A DNA stretch of 64,000 bases from Mucilaginibacter sp. UR6-11 (lineage in GTDB: Bacteria > Bacteroidota > Bacteroidia > Sphingobacteriales > Sphingobacteriaceae). The stretch covers positions 369,131 to 433,130 of the forward strand of contig NZ_JAJIWO010000003.1 in NCBI RefSeq assembly GCF_020880695.1. Direction: 5' to 3'. Position numbers and translations under genes: made by a program. Below, piece by piece: positions 43,148-51,676 of this stretch (the stretch's first letter is position 1; each line of letters starts with the position of its first letter). The notes beneath the pieces were generated by a model. That model ran no database searches. It was not told where the DNA came from and saw only the letters and a program-made list of their open reading frames with translations.

Positions 43148-44457
43148 TAGCTTACTACTTTTCTACCTATGCTGTTATAATAATATCCGCAATCAATCAT
43201 TTTCTGAATGTCGTACAGGTTACGGCCGTCAAAAATAACTTTTGCCTTTAAAAGCGACTCTAACTGGTCAAAATCCGGGGTGCGGAATACCGACCATTCT
43301 GTTAATATCAATAACGCGTCTGCGTCTTTCAACGCATCGTACTGGTTATCGGCATACACGATTACATCCCCTAGCTGAGTTTTGACATTGGGCATAGCCT
43401 CCGGGTCAAACGCGGCCACAGTTGCGCCTTCCTTTAATAATTCATCAATAATATATAACGCCGGCGCTTCGCGTATATCGTCGGTTTCCGGCTTAAAGGC
43501 AAGGCCCCAAATGGCAAACTTCTTATTTTTCAAATCGCCGTTAAAGTATTTCTTTACCTTCTCAACCAATATTTTACGCTGAATGTCATTAACATCCATC
43601 ACCGCGTTTAAGATTTTAAAGTCGTAATTTATTTCCCTGGCTGATTTGGCCAGGGCCTGCACATCCTTAGGGAAACAGCTGCCACCATAACCTATGCCTG
43701 AAAATAAAAATCTGCGGCCTATTCTGTCATCGGCACCAATGCCTCGCCTAACCATGTCAACATCGGCGCCAACCAGTTCACATAGGTTCGCAATTTCATT
43801 CATGAATGAAATTTTTGTCGCCAGGAAAGCGTTAGCAGCATATTTAGTTAACTCTGACGAACGCTGATCCATATAAATAATAGGATTACCCTGGCGCACA
43901 TAAGGCGAGTATAATTCGCCCATTAATTTACGTGCGCGCTCATCTAACGTACCAATAACAATACGGTCGGGCTTCATAAAATCCTCAACAGCTACGCCTT
44001 CACGCAAAAATTCAGGGTTTGATACCACTGCAAACTCAACATCGGTATGCTCATTAAGCACTGCGGTAATCCTGTCGGCCGTACCAACCGGAACGGTAGA
44101 CTTGGTTACGATCACTTTATACTCACTGATCAGTTTTGCGATGTCTTTTGCTGCACCTAATACATAACTCAAATCGGCGGAGCCATCACCACCCGGAGGC
44201 GTGGGCAAAGCAAGGAATATAATCTTCGCTTCTTTAATGGCTTCAGCAAGATTGCTGGTAAAATGCAGGCGGCCCTGATTAATATTTCGGGTAAAAAGCA
44301 ACTCTAATCCAGGCTCGTAAATAGGCAATTTGCCTTCCTGCATCATTTTTACCTTTTTCTCGTTTATATCAACACATATAACCTGGTTGCCGGTTTCGGC
44401 CAAACAAGTTCCGGTAACCAAACCGACGTATCCCGTTCCTACTACAGCTATTTTCAC
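43147..44457 (-). CDS. ugd: UDP-glucose 6-dehydrogenase
   Basis: Ugd oxidises UDP-glucose to UDP-glucuronate with two NAD. The 436-residue protein has [17 protein letters not shown] for NAD binding, [29 protein letters not shown], the catalytic cysteine in [10 protein letters not shown] near 260 and a C-terminal UDP-binding Rossmann domain. The start is a GTG at 44457. It is the first gene of a five-gene operon. A divergent gene, waaA, begins 63 bases away, so the two operons share a short promoter region. Confidence 0.94.
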   Translation of the reverse strand: MKIAVVGTGYVGLVTGTCLAETGNQVICVDINEKKVKMMQEGKLPIYEPGLELLFTRNINQGRLHFTSNLAEAIKEAKIIFLALPTPPGGDGSADLSYVLGAAKDIAKLISEYKVIVTKSTVPVGTADRITAVLNEHTDVEFAVVSNPEFLREGVAVEDFMKPDRIVIGTLDERARKLMGELYSPYVRQGNPIIYMDQRSSELTKYAANAFLATKISFMNEIANLCELVGADVDMVRRGIGADDRIGRRFLFSGIGYGGSCFPKDVQALAKSAREINYDFKILNAVMDVNDIQRKILVEKVKKYFNGDLKNKKFAIWGLAFKPETDDIREAPALYIIDELLKEGATVAAFDPEAMPNVKTQLGDVIVYADNQYDALKDADALLILTEWSVFRTPDFDQLESLLKAKVIFDGRNLYDIQKMIDCGYYYNSIGRKVVS

Positions 44458-44520
44458 AAAAGTATTTGTTTATATTGTTATTATATTTATCCCGGCGAAG
44501 ATACTGATTTCGCATTTAAA

Positions 44521-45738
44521 ATGTTATTATTATATAACTTAGGGTTACGCATCTACTATACCCTGATTTTACTTTTTTCGGCTTTCAACAGCAAGGCGCG
44601 CCTTTGGATAACAGGACGCCAACATGTTAAATATACCGCTTTTAATCAAAGTGTCTGGTTTCATTTTGCATCGCTTGGCGAGTTTGAACAAGGGCGCCCG
44701 GTTTTGGAACGATTTAGAGCCATGCAATCTCAAAGCAAGATCGTTGTTACTTTTTTCTCACCATCGGGGTACGAGATCAGAAAAAATACACCGCTTGCCG
44801 ATGCGGTTTATTATCTCCCGCTGGATACCGCACAAAATGCACAAGAGTTTATAAACACCGTTAATCCGGCTTTGGCAATATTTACCAAGTATGAGTATTG
44901 GTATCATTTTTTTAACGAGCTTAATAAACGCCGGATACCATTATACATTATCTCGGGCATTTTCAGGCCCGAACAGGTGTTTTTTAAATGGTACGGCGGC
45001 TTACATCGTAAGATGTTAAGTTTTGTAAGTCATTTTTTTGTGCAGGATGAGGAGTCAAAACATCTACTGCAATCCCTAAACATCAATAATGTAAGTGTCA
45101 GCGGCGACACCCGTTTTGACCGCGTTTGGGCGAATGCGCAACAACCAAAAGACCTGTCCGCGATCAGCGGGTTTAAAGATGGCCAGAAGCTCTTCATAGC
45201 CGGCAGTACCTGGCCTGCTGATGAGCGGTTAATTGCCGGGTTAATTACCCAATACCCCGATTGGAAATTCATTATCGCCCCGCACGAGATAAGCGAAGAG
45301 AAAATAAATAACCTAACAGGCCTTTTGCCTCAAAACGCCGCCCAGCGTTACTCAAAACTTACCGCTCAAAACCCACCACTCACTACTCAAGTCTTAATTA
45401 TCGACAACATTGGTATGCTGTCGTCTTTATATCAATATGCAGACATTGCCTTTATTGGCGGTGGCTTTGGCGCCGGCATACACAATACACTGGAAGCTGC
45501 TGCCGTTGGTTTACCAGTGATATTTGGCCCTAACTATAATAAATTTAAAGAAGCTAAGGATCTGATAAAACTTGGTGCCGGTTTTAGTGTTAGTGATGAG
45601 GCCGGGCTAAAAAAAGTAGTGGCTGATTTGATTGGTAATGAAACCCACTATGCAGCGGCAACCAATAAGGCAAAAACTTACGTAGCCGAACATACCGGCG
45701 CTACCGATGCGATTGTCAATTATATAGCATATTCTTGA
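44521..45738 (+). CDS. waaA: 3-deoxy-D-manno-octulosonic acid (Kdo) transferase
   Basis: WaaA adds Kdo to lipid A precursors, so the cell makes a Kdo-containing lipopolysaccharide. The 405-residue GT-B enzyme starts with a membrane helix (about 4-22), followed by FHFASLGEFEQGRPVL with the catalytic Glu54, KYEYWYHFFNEL, the SGIFRPEQ segment and the C-terminal GGGFGAGIHNTLEAAAVGLPVIFGP. It leads a plus-strand operon and overlaps the next gene by one base (TGATG). Finding it at the head of a lipid and carotenoid tailoring cluster is unusual. Confidence 0.92.
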   Translation: MLLLYNLGLRIYYTLILLFSAFNSKARLWITGRQHVKYTAFNQSVWFHFASLGEFEQGRPVLERFRAMQSQSKIVVTFFSPSGYEIRKNTPLADAVYYLPLDTAQNAQEFINTVNPALAIFTKYEYWYHFFNELNKRRIPLYIISGIFRPEQVFFKWYGGLHRKMLSFVSHFFVQDEESKHLLQSLNINNVSVSGDTRFDRVWANAQQPKDLSAISGFKDGQKLFIAGSTWPADERLIAGLITQYPDWKFIIAPHEISEEKINNLTGLLPQNAAQRYSKLTAQNPPLTTQVLIIDNIGMLSSLYQYADIAFIGGGFGAGIHNTLEAAAVGLPVIFGPNYNKFKEAKDLIKLGAGFSVSDEAGLKKVVADLIGNETHYAAATNKAKTYVAEHTGATDAIVNYIAYS

Positions 45739-46556
45739 TGGGCTTTTTACAAATTTCAAACTTAGGCAAAATACATTTTCATGAATATGGCGAGGGACAA
45801 AGGCCCATGCTGGCATTTCACGGCTATGGAATGACCGGAAAGCAATTTCATGTGCTAAGTCAATCTGTTTTAAAAAAATATCATGTGTATGGCTTTGACC
45901 ATTTTTTTCATGGTGAAAGCAAATTAGCTAACTGGACCGAAGCGCAGATCCTGGCCGGCATGCCCAAAGCTATGGTTTTTGAATATGTTGAGGAATGGTT
46001 TAAGCAGTATGGCCGGCAACGTTTTTCGGTAATGGCCTACTCCATCGGCGCTAATTTAGCGCTGATATTGGTTGAAGAATACGCAGACCTGATAGACGAA
46101 ATTATATTGATGGCGCCTGACGGGCTTTCAGTTTACAAAGGCTTTGAACTGTTGCGAAACCGCGGCTGGGGCAAATACCTTTTTAATAAAGTGACCAAGA
46201 GCAAATGGTTAGCGCCGGCGTTGCTTAAAAACCTTCGTAAAGTAGGTTTTATTGATGAAAGCCTGTACCAGATAGCCTACAGCGAAATGGATACCGAACA
46301 AAAACGTCTTGACGTTTATTATACCCTTAATTTAATAAAATTACTGGTGCCCGATGTTGTTAAAACGGCACATCTCATCAATCAGCATAAAATAAAATGC
46401 CGGCTGATATTTGGCCGGCATGACGAATTGTTCCCCAAAAAAGCCGCTATGCCGTTTATTAATTTATTAGCTGATCCGGAAGTACATGAAGTTGAACTGG
46501 GCCACTGGCTGGTGATACCCGCATTGGATGAATATTTAGTAAATTTAGCGCCATGA
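45738..46556 (+). CDS. Alpha/beta hydrolase
   Basis: The 272-residue protein has the alpha/beta-hydrolase fold with the oxyanion segment AFHGYGMTGKQF, the nucleophile Ser102 in the variant elbow AYSIGAN (Ala for the first Gly), an acid in GRHDELFP and the catalytic His in ELGHWLVIP. Substrate is unknown; an ester or thioester in lipid or carotenoid metabolism would fit its neighbours. Its ATG overlaps the waaA stop by one base and its stop overlaps the next start by four, so it is translationally coupled on both sides. Confidence 0.8.
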   Translation: MGFLQISNLGKIHFHEYGEGQRPMLAFHGYGMTGKQFHVLSQSVLKKYHVYGFDHFFHGESKLANWTEAQILAGMPKAMVFEYVEEWFKQYGRQRFSVMAYSIGANLALILVEEYADLIDEIILMAPDGLSVYKGFELLRNRGWGKYLFNKVTKSKWLAPALLKNLRKVGFIDESLYQIAYSEMDTEQKRLDVYYTLNLIKLLVPDVVKTAHLINQHKIKCRLIFGRHDELFPKKAAMPFINLLADPEVHEVELGHWLVIPALDEYLVNLAP

Positions 46557-47176
46557 TACCTGCACGCAGAGTAAACTTATTTAGCAACTGGTTTGCTTAT
46601 TATATGCGTTTTAGGATGCGCAGCTATTTTAACCGGCTGGTGGTTATGCCTTTTGAACCTAAGGAGGGCCATTCTATATTATTGCTCTGCAATCACTTTA
46701 GCTGGTGGGACGGCTTGTGGGGCAATTACCTGGCTTACTGGCACCTTAAACGCAAACTCTATATCATGATGCAGGAAGATCATCTGCGCAAGCGGATGAT
46801 GCTTAACCTGTTCGGCGGGTTTTCTATTAACCGTACCTCGCGCGAAATGATAAAGTCCTTACAGTACGCCGCAAACCTGTTAAACGACAAAGAAAACCTG
46901 GTAGTTGTTTTCCCGCAGGGACAATTAATATCCAATCATACTACTGAAATTACGGTGGAGAAGGGCATTGAACGCCTGATAAAAAACATCAAGGGCCCAT
47001 GCCAGATAATTTACTCGTGCGCGTTGATTGACTATTTTGAAAGCCTTAAACCATCTGTTTTCTTTCACCTTTACGATTGCGGAGTAGCCGGCGAGGTATC
47101 ATTTGAAGAGCTAACCAACAGGATCAACAGCTTTCATCAACAAGCCCTGACAGCGCAGCTGGATGCGGAGCATTAA
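46553..47176 (+). CDS. PlsC-like acyltransferase, first copy
   Basis: The 207-residue protein belongs to the lysophospholipid acyltransferase (LPLAT) group. The catalytic motif NHFSWWD has His48 and Asp53; FSINRTSREM and VVVFPQGQ follow in the expected order for motifs II and III. There is no clear transmembrane helix, so it is probably peripheral. It overlaps the hydrolase gene by four bases and is followed after 12 bases by a second, related acyltransferase. Context with a GT2 and CruF suggests it may acylate a carotenoid glycoside, as CruD does in green sulfur bacteria, though a phospholipid role is possible. Confidence 0.82.
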   Translation: MIPARRVNLFSNWFAYYMRFRMRSYFNRLVVMPFEPKEGHSILLLCNHFSWWDGLWGNYLAYWHLKRKLYIMMQEDHLRKRMMLNLFGGFSINRTSREMIKSLQYAANLLNDKENLVVVFPQGQLISNHTTEITVEKGIERLIKNIKGPCQIIYSCALIDYFESLKPSVFFHLYDCGVAGEVSFEELTNRINSFHQQALTAQLDAEH

Positions 47177-47188
47177 TGACGGCGGCAT

Positions 47189-47812
47189 ATGATCTATCCC
47201 AAAAAAAACTTCATTATACAAACCGTCTTCCATCTTTATGTACGGTTTACTGTCGCCCGCCATTTCAACCGGGTTATTTTTAACGATATCGAAATTGATC
47301 AGCATAAATCCATTTTGTTAATTGCTAACCACAGTAGTTTTTGGGACGGACTTTTGTTATACCTGGTGAGATCTAAGCTTTTTAAAAAGAAGTTTTATGT
47401 CATGTTATTAGAGCAAACGTCCAAACGGATACCGATACTTAAATATGTCGGAGCTTTTTCAATCAATAAAAAATCGAAAGACATTATTGAGTCGCTTAAT
47501 TATACTTCGCAACTGCTCAAAGACCCCAGTAACCTGGTGGTTATTTTTCCGCAGGGAAAACTATATTCTAATTTTACTACCAATATTGAATTTGAAAAGG
47601 GCATAATAAAAGTGATGAAACAGGCAACAGGCAGTTTTCAGTTAGTATTTGCCACTATTTTTATAGAGCATTTTGAAAACAAAAAACCAGGTGCCTACAT
47701 TTATTTAAAATCGGTTAAACAGGATAGTTTTGATAACATTACTGATCTGCAGCAGGCCTATCAGCAACATTATACCTATGCGCACCAACAGCAAACTCAA
47801 ATAATTAAATAG
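47189..47812 (+). CDS. PlsC-like acyltransferase, second copy
   Basis: This protein has the same length (207 residues) as its neighbour, with the catalytic NHSSFWD at the same positions (His48 and Asp53), then FSINKKSKDI and VVIFPQGKL. The two are clearly paralogues arising by tandem duplication but have diverged across most of their length, which suggests different acyl donors or acceptors. Its stop codon overlaps the GTG start of the following glycosyltransferase by one base. Confidence 0.82.
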   Translation: MIYPKKNFIIQTVFHLYVRFTVARHFNRVIFNDIEIDQHKSILLIANHSSFWDGLLLYLVRSKLFKKKFYVMLLEQTSKRIPILKYVGAFSINKKSKDIIESLNYTSQLLKDPSNLVVIFPQGKLYSNFTTNIEFEKGIIKVMKQATGSFQLVFATIFIEHFENKKPGAYIYLKSVKQDSFDNITDLQQAYQQHYTYAHQQQTQIIK

Positions 47813-48900
47813 TGATAATTGCCATTGCCGTTACCTTCTTCTTTCTTATCCTGCGGTTTGCGGTGACATTGTTTAATTTCATATCCGATCCTAAACTGCG
47901 CCGTGTAAACCGCCATTATACCGACCTTGTTTCTATCCTGATACCAGCGCGTAACGAAGAAGGAAACATCCTGGCATTACTGCAATCTATCCATCAGCAG
48001 GACTATGCCAACTATGAAGTGCTGATACTGGATGATGAATCTACAGACGCCACTTATGAAATCTGCGCCGGCTTTGCTGCCGGGCATTCGCAATTCAGGG
48101 TGATAAAGGGCGGAGAACTGCCACTCGGCTGGCTGGGTAAAAACTATGCCTGCCACCAGTTGGCCACCCAGGCGCGGGGTAATTTCTTTTTGTTTGTTGA
48201 TGCTGATGAAAAAATAAGCGCGGGCCTGGTAAATAGCGCCATCCACCGCATGTATGTAAATAAGCTGAGCCTGCTAAGCCTGTTTGCCAATCAACAAATG
48301 CTTACCCTGGGCGAAAAGCTGATAGTGCCTTTAATGCATTATATACTGCTTAACCTGTTACCGCTACGTTTAATTTACCTGGTTAAAAATTATACAGTGG
48401 CTGCGGCCAGCGGCCAGTTTATGCTTTTTGACGCCGGGGTTTACCGCGAGCACCAATGGCACCGCCAGGTAAAAGGCAAAATAGTTGAAGACGTTGAAAT
48501 AATGCGCCAGGTTAAAGCCGCAGGCCGCAATGGCGAAGCCCTGCTGGCTAACGGTATGATAAATTGCCGCATGTATAATAACTATGTTAACGCGGTAAAC
48601 GGGTTTAGCAAAAATTTCCTGGCGGCATTTAACTATAGCATACTATGGTTTTTGGTCTATATTGTCTTGATTATTGGCGGCCCTATGATAGTGATAATGA
48701 CGCTTAACCTGCAGTTGATACTATTTATGATGAGCCTGATCATTCTAACCCGGATAATGGTATCGCTTTCGGCCGGTCAAAATGCGTGGCACAATATCCT
48801 TTTGCACCCCGCGCAAATGTTTAGCTTAACCCTCGTTGCCTTTTTAGCAGTACAAAGACATCTTACCAAAACCATGATATGGAAAGGCCGCAAGATATAA
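47812..48900 (+). CDS. Membrane GT2 glycosyltransferase, CruC-like
   Basis: The 362-residue protein has an N-terminal helix, a GT-A catalytic domain with VSILIPARNEEGNIL, LDDEST (Asp74-Asp75) and the metal-binding DAD (130-132), the acceptor loop IVEDVEIMRQVKAAG, and three to four C-terminal helices. This layout matches GT2 enzymes that glucosylate carotenoids (CruC) and related hopanoid-associated transferases. The start is a GTG at 47812, overlapping the previous stop. It overlaps cruF by 22 bases in another frame, so the two proteins very likely work on the same substrate. Confidence 0.8.
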   Translation: MIIAIAVTFFFLILRFAVTLFNFISDPKLRRVNRHYTDLVSILIPARNEEGNILALLQSIHQQDYANYEVLILDDESTDATYEICAGFAAGHSQFRVIKGGELPLGWLGKNYACHQLATQARGNFFLFVDADEKISAGLVNSAIHRMYVNKLSLLSLFANQQMLTLGEKLIVPLMHYILLNLLPLRLIYLVKNYTVAAASGQFMLFDAGVYREHQWHRQVKGKIVEDVEIMRQVKAAGRNGEALLANGMINCRMYNNYVNAVNGFSKNFLAAFNYSILWFLVYIVLIIGGPMIVIMTLNLQLILFMMSLIILTRIMVSLSAGQNAWHNILLHPAQMFSLTLVAFLAVQRHLTKTMIWKGRKI

Positions 48901-49544
48901 ATTCATTCAGAGCCACCCGCAAAGAAAAACGTGACGCCAATGCAGTAAGGATAGTCGCCATATTTCATTTGGTAGGATTAATAGGGCTTTCCATTACGGT
49001 TGCCAGGCCGCTGTTTCTCCATTTGGTTCCGTTTCATTTACTGTTGATGACGCTGGTGGTTTTTTATAGCCATGATCGTTTTGATACTAAATTCATATTT
49101 TTTTTTGCGCTTGTATTTATAACAGGTTTTACTGTCGAGTGGCTCGGCGTACATACGGGCCAACTTTTTGGCAACTATGCTTATGGAAAAACATTGGGGT
49201 TTGCTGTTAATGGCGTCCCGTTAATAATGGGCGCAAACTGGTTTTTATTGATCTATTCGACAGGGGTATCGCTAAAGCAATTGCGAATAAAATCGGCCTG
49301 GCTACGGGTTTTAACTGGTGCCTTATTATTGGTTATGCTTGATCTGCTAATAGAGCCCGTGGCCGGGCGGTTAAACTACTGGCAATGGGCGGACAATAGC
49401 ACGCATATTCAAAACTATGCCTGCTGGTTTATTATAAGCCTGGTGTTACTTTTTGTGTTTGAAAAATTCCGTTTTAATAAACAGAATATGGTTGGACCGG
49501 CTATATTGGCAAGCCAGTTTATATTTTTTGCGCTGATGCAGTAA
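48879..49544 (+). CDS. cruF: Carotenoid 1',2'-hydratase CruF
   Basis: CruF adds water to the psi end of gamma-carotene-type carotenoids, giving the 1'-hydroxyl that can then be glycosylated. The 221-residue membrane protein has about seven helices and the family blocks FTVEWLGVHTGQLFGNYAYG with KTLGFAVNGVPLIMGANWF, then LDLLIEPVAGRLNYWQWA and NYACWFIISL. It is shorter than some members but the core is complete. The start lies within the GT2 gene. No crtB, crtI or crtY genes are in the window, so the carotenoid backbone is made from genes elsewhere. Confidence 0.85.
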   Translation: MERPQDINSFRATRKEKRDANAVRIVAIFHLVGLIGLSITVARPLFLHLVPFHLLLMTLVVFYSHDRFDTKFIFFFALVFITGFTVEWLGVHTGQLFGNYAYGKTLGFAVNGVPLIMGANWFLLIYSTGVSLKQLRIKSAWLRVLTGALLLVMLDLLIEPVAGRLNYWQWADNSTHIQNYACWFIISLVLLFVFEKFRFNKQNMVGPAILASQFIFFALMQ

Positions 49545-49630
49545 TAGTTAAAGCTTAAAAAGATCAAAGCATTTATCATCACGGCCAACCCCACAAATTA
49601 AACTTGTATGTGATTCGGACAAAAAAACCG

Positions 49631-49638
49631 TAAATTTG
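49631..49638 (+). promoter_or_regulatory. -7 element of ispH
   Basis: TAAATTTG matches TANNTTTG exactly and ends only seven bases before the ATG at 49646. A TTG at 49604-49606 is 24 bases upstream. Transcription from it would produce an mRNA with almost no 5' leader. Confidence 0.5.
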
Positions 49639-49645
49639 TAACGCG

Positions 49646-50497
49646 ATGGGAGCATATCAATTACAGGTGACGATAGATAAAGATTCGGGATTTTGTTTCG
49701 GGGTTATTTATGCCATTGACATGGCCGAAGATATCCTGAACGAAGACGGTTACCTGTATTGCCTGGGCGACATTGTACATAATGACGAAGAGGTTGAGCG
49801 CTTAAAGGCCCTTGGGTTGCGCATTATTGACCATGAACAGTTGAAAGAACTACGCAATGAGAAAGTATTGATCCGCGCGCATGGCGAAGCTCCTGATACC
49901 TATCGCACCGCTTTGGCTAATAACATTACACTGATAGATGCCTCATGCCCGGTTGTGCTTAAATTACAAAACCGCATTAAAACATCTTTCGACCATAAAG
50001 AGAAAATATTAATATTTGGCAAGCACGGACATGCCGAGGTTATCGGCCTGCAGGGGCAAACCAACAACGAAGCCCTGGTTTTCCAGGATATTGCCGAGCT
50101 GGATGGCGTGGAACTGCCGCAAAATATTACCCTTTACAGCCAGACCACCAAAAGCATGGAAAAGTTTTACCAGGTTAAGGAAGAACTTACCGCGCGTGGT
50201 TATGATTTGAATGCTAATGATACCATTTGCCGCCAGGTATCAAACCGAGACAAGGACCTGCCTGCATTTGTAAAAAACTTTGATAAAATTGTATTTGTAT
50301 CCGGTGTAAAATCGTCAAACGGCAAGGTGCTGTATGAGGTTTGCCGCAAGCATAACCCTAACACTTTTTTCATCTCATCAAGCAGCGAGCTGCAGTTAGC
50401 TATGTTTGCCCCCGGCGATAAAGTTGGCATTGCCGGCGCAACTTCAACACCGATGTGGTTAATGGAAGAAGTTAAAGCCGAACTGGAGAAGTTTTAA
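49646..50497 (+). CDS. ispH: 4-hydroxy-3-methylbut-2-enyl diphosphate reductase
   Basis: IspH is the last enzyme of the MEP isoprenoid pathway and yields IPP and DMAPP. The 283-residue protein keeps the three Fe-S cysteines (Cys17 in SGFCFGV, Cys101 in DASCPVV, Cys195 in NDTICRQV) and the HGE motif at 79-81 (RAHGEAP). Its location next to carotenoid tailoring genes links isoprenoid supply to use. It has its own promoter and a possible terminator at 50537-50567. Its cluster could be delivered by the A-type carrier encoded at 35868. Confidence 0.94.
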   Translation: MGAYQLQVTIDKDSGFCFGVIYAIDMAEDILNEDGYLYCLGDIVHNDEEVERLKALGLRIIDHEQLKELRNEKVLIRAHGEAPDTYRTALANNITLIDASCPVVLKLQNRIKTSFDHKEKILIFGKHGHAEVIGLQGQTNNEALVFQDIAELDGVELPQNITLYSQTTKSMEKFYQVKEELTARGYDLNANDTICRQVSNRDKDLPAFVKNFDKIVFVSGVKSSNGKVLYEVCRKHNPNTFFISSSSELQLAMFAPGDKVGIAGATSTPMWLMEEVKAELEKF

Positions 50498-50536
50498 CCT
50501 GCCGCCGCTTCACAATCTAATCTTCCGGTAATAAAA

Positions 50537-50567
50537 TTAACCATTTAGGGGGTTAAGCTCTTTTTTG
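50537..50567 (+). terminator. Possible terminator of ispH
   Basis: TTAACC (50537-50542) and GGTTAA (50551-50556) form a 6-bp stem, followed after GCTC by six T. The stem is short, so the call is tentative; the T tract lies close to the hemH start. Confidence 0.4.
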
Positions 50568-50581
50568 CTATTTTTACGCCG

Positions 50582-51598
50582 ATGTCTAAAAAAGGAATTT
50601 TACTGGTTAACCTGGGTACCCCTGATAGCCCGAGCACTGCGGATGTACGCAAATACTTAAACGAGTTTTTAATGGACGGGCGGGTTATTGATATTAACCC
50701 GGTACTGCGCAGCCTATTAGTGCAGGGGATTATTGTGCCTTTCCGTGCGCCAAAATCAGCCAAATTATACCAGCAGATATGGAGCAGTGAAACCGGCTCG
50801 CCTTTATTACATTACAGCAAATTACAACATGCAGCCTTGCAGGATCGCCTTGGCGATGAGTACCAGGTTGAGCTGGCCATGCGCTACCAAAGCCCTTCTA
50901 TTGAGTCGGCTTTAGAACGCCTGAAGGCAAACCTGGTTAGCGATATCAAAGTTATCCCGTTGTTCCCGCAATATGCATCAGCAAGTACCGGCTCAGTACA
51001 GGAAAAGGTAATGGAGCTGGTTAAAACCTGGCAAACCATCCCCAATATTTCGTTCATCAATTCATTTCATGATGATGAACTGATGATACAAACCTTCGCC
51101 AACAATGCGCAAAAATATCAGCCCGAAACCTATGATCATGTATTGTTTAGCTTCCATGGGTTGCCGCAGCGGCAGATTAAAAAATGCGATCATACCCATA
51201 CCTATTGCCTGCAGGTTGATGGCTGCTGCGACACTTTAAATGATACCAATAAGTTTTGTTACTCGGCACAATCATATGATACGGCACGTCTTATTGCCGA
51301 AAAAATGGGCGTCTCCAAAGAAAATTATACGGTTTGTTTTCAATCCCGCCTGGGTAATGACCCCTGGGTGCAGCCTTATACCAGTAAAGTGATTGAGCAA
51401 CTTGCCCACGAAGGCAAAAAGCGTCTGCTGGTACTTTGTCCCGCTTTTGTTGCCGATTGCCTGGAAACCGTTTACGAAGTTACCGAAGAATATGGCGCCG
51501 AATTCCGTGCGCTGGGTGGAGAGCACGTGCAACTGGTTGAGAGCTTGAATGATTCGCCGTTGTTTATTGATGCTTTAGAGAACATGGCCAGGAAGTAA
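50582..51598 (+). CDS. hemH: Ferrochelatase
   Basis: HemH inserts ferrous iron into protoporphyrin IX, the last step of the classical haem pathway. The 338 residues show LLVNLGTPDSPSTADVRKYL at the N-terminus, VIPLFPQYASASTGSV, the catalytic His in FSFHGLPQRQIK and the SRLGNDPWVQPYT segment. Cysteines in CDHTHTYCLQVDGCCD lie in a region that carries a 2Fe-2S cluster in some ferrochelatases; cluster binding is possible but unproven. A TATTTTTA box at 50569-50576 lies five bases before the ATG. Confidence 0.94.
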   Translation: MSKKGILLVNLGTPDSPSTADVRKYLNEFLMDGRVIDINPVLRSLLVQGIIVPFRAPKSAKLYQQIWSSETGSPLLHYSKLQHAALQDRLGDEYQVELAMRYQSPSIESALERLKANLVSDIKVIPLFPQYASASTGSVQEKVMELVKTWQTIPNISFINSFHDDELMIQTFANNAQKYQPETYDHVLFSFHGLPQRQIKKCDHTHTYCLQVDGCCDTLNDTNKFCYSAQSYDTARLIAEKMGVSKENYTVCFQSRLGNDPWVQPYTSKVIEQLAHEGKKRLLVLCPAFVADCLETVYEVTEEYGAEFRALGGEHVQLVESLNDSPLFIDALENMARK

Positions 51599-51676
51599 TT
51601 TTCTTCATCACCTGATTGTTCAACAACGAACCGGTCGCACACAAAATTCGCGATTAACACACTGCGCTTATAATGG

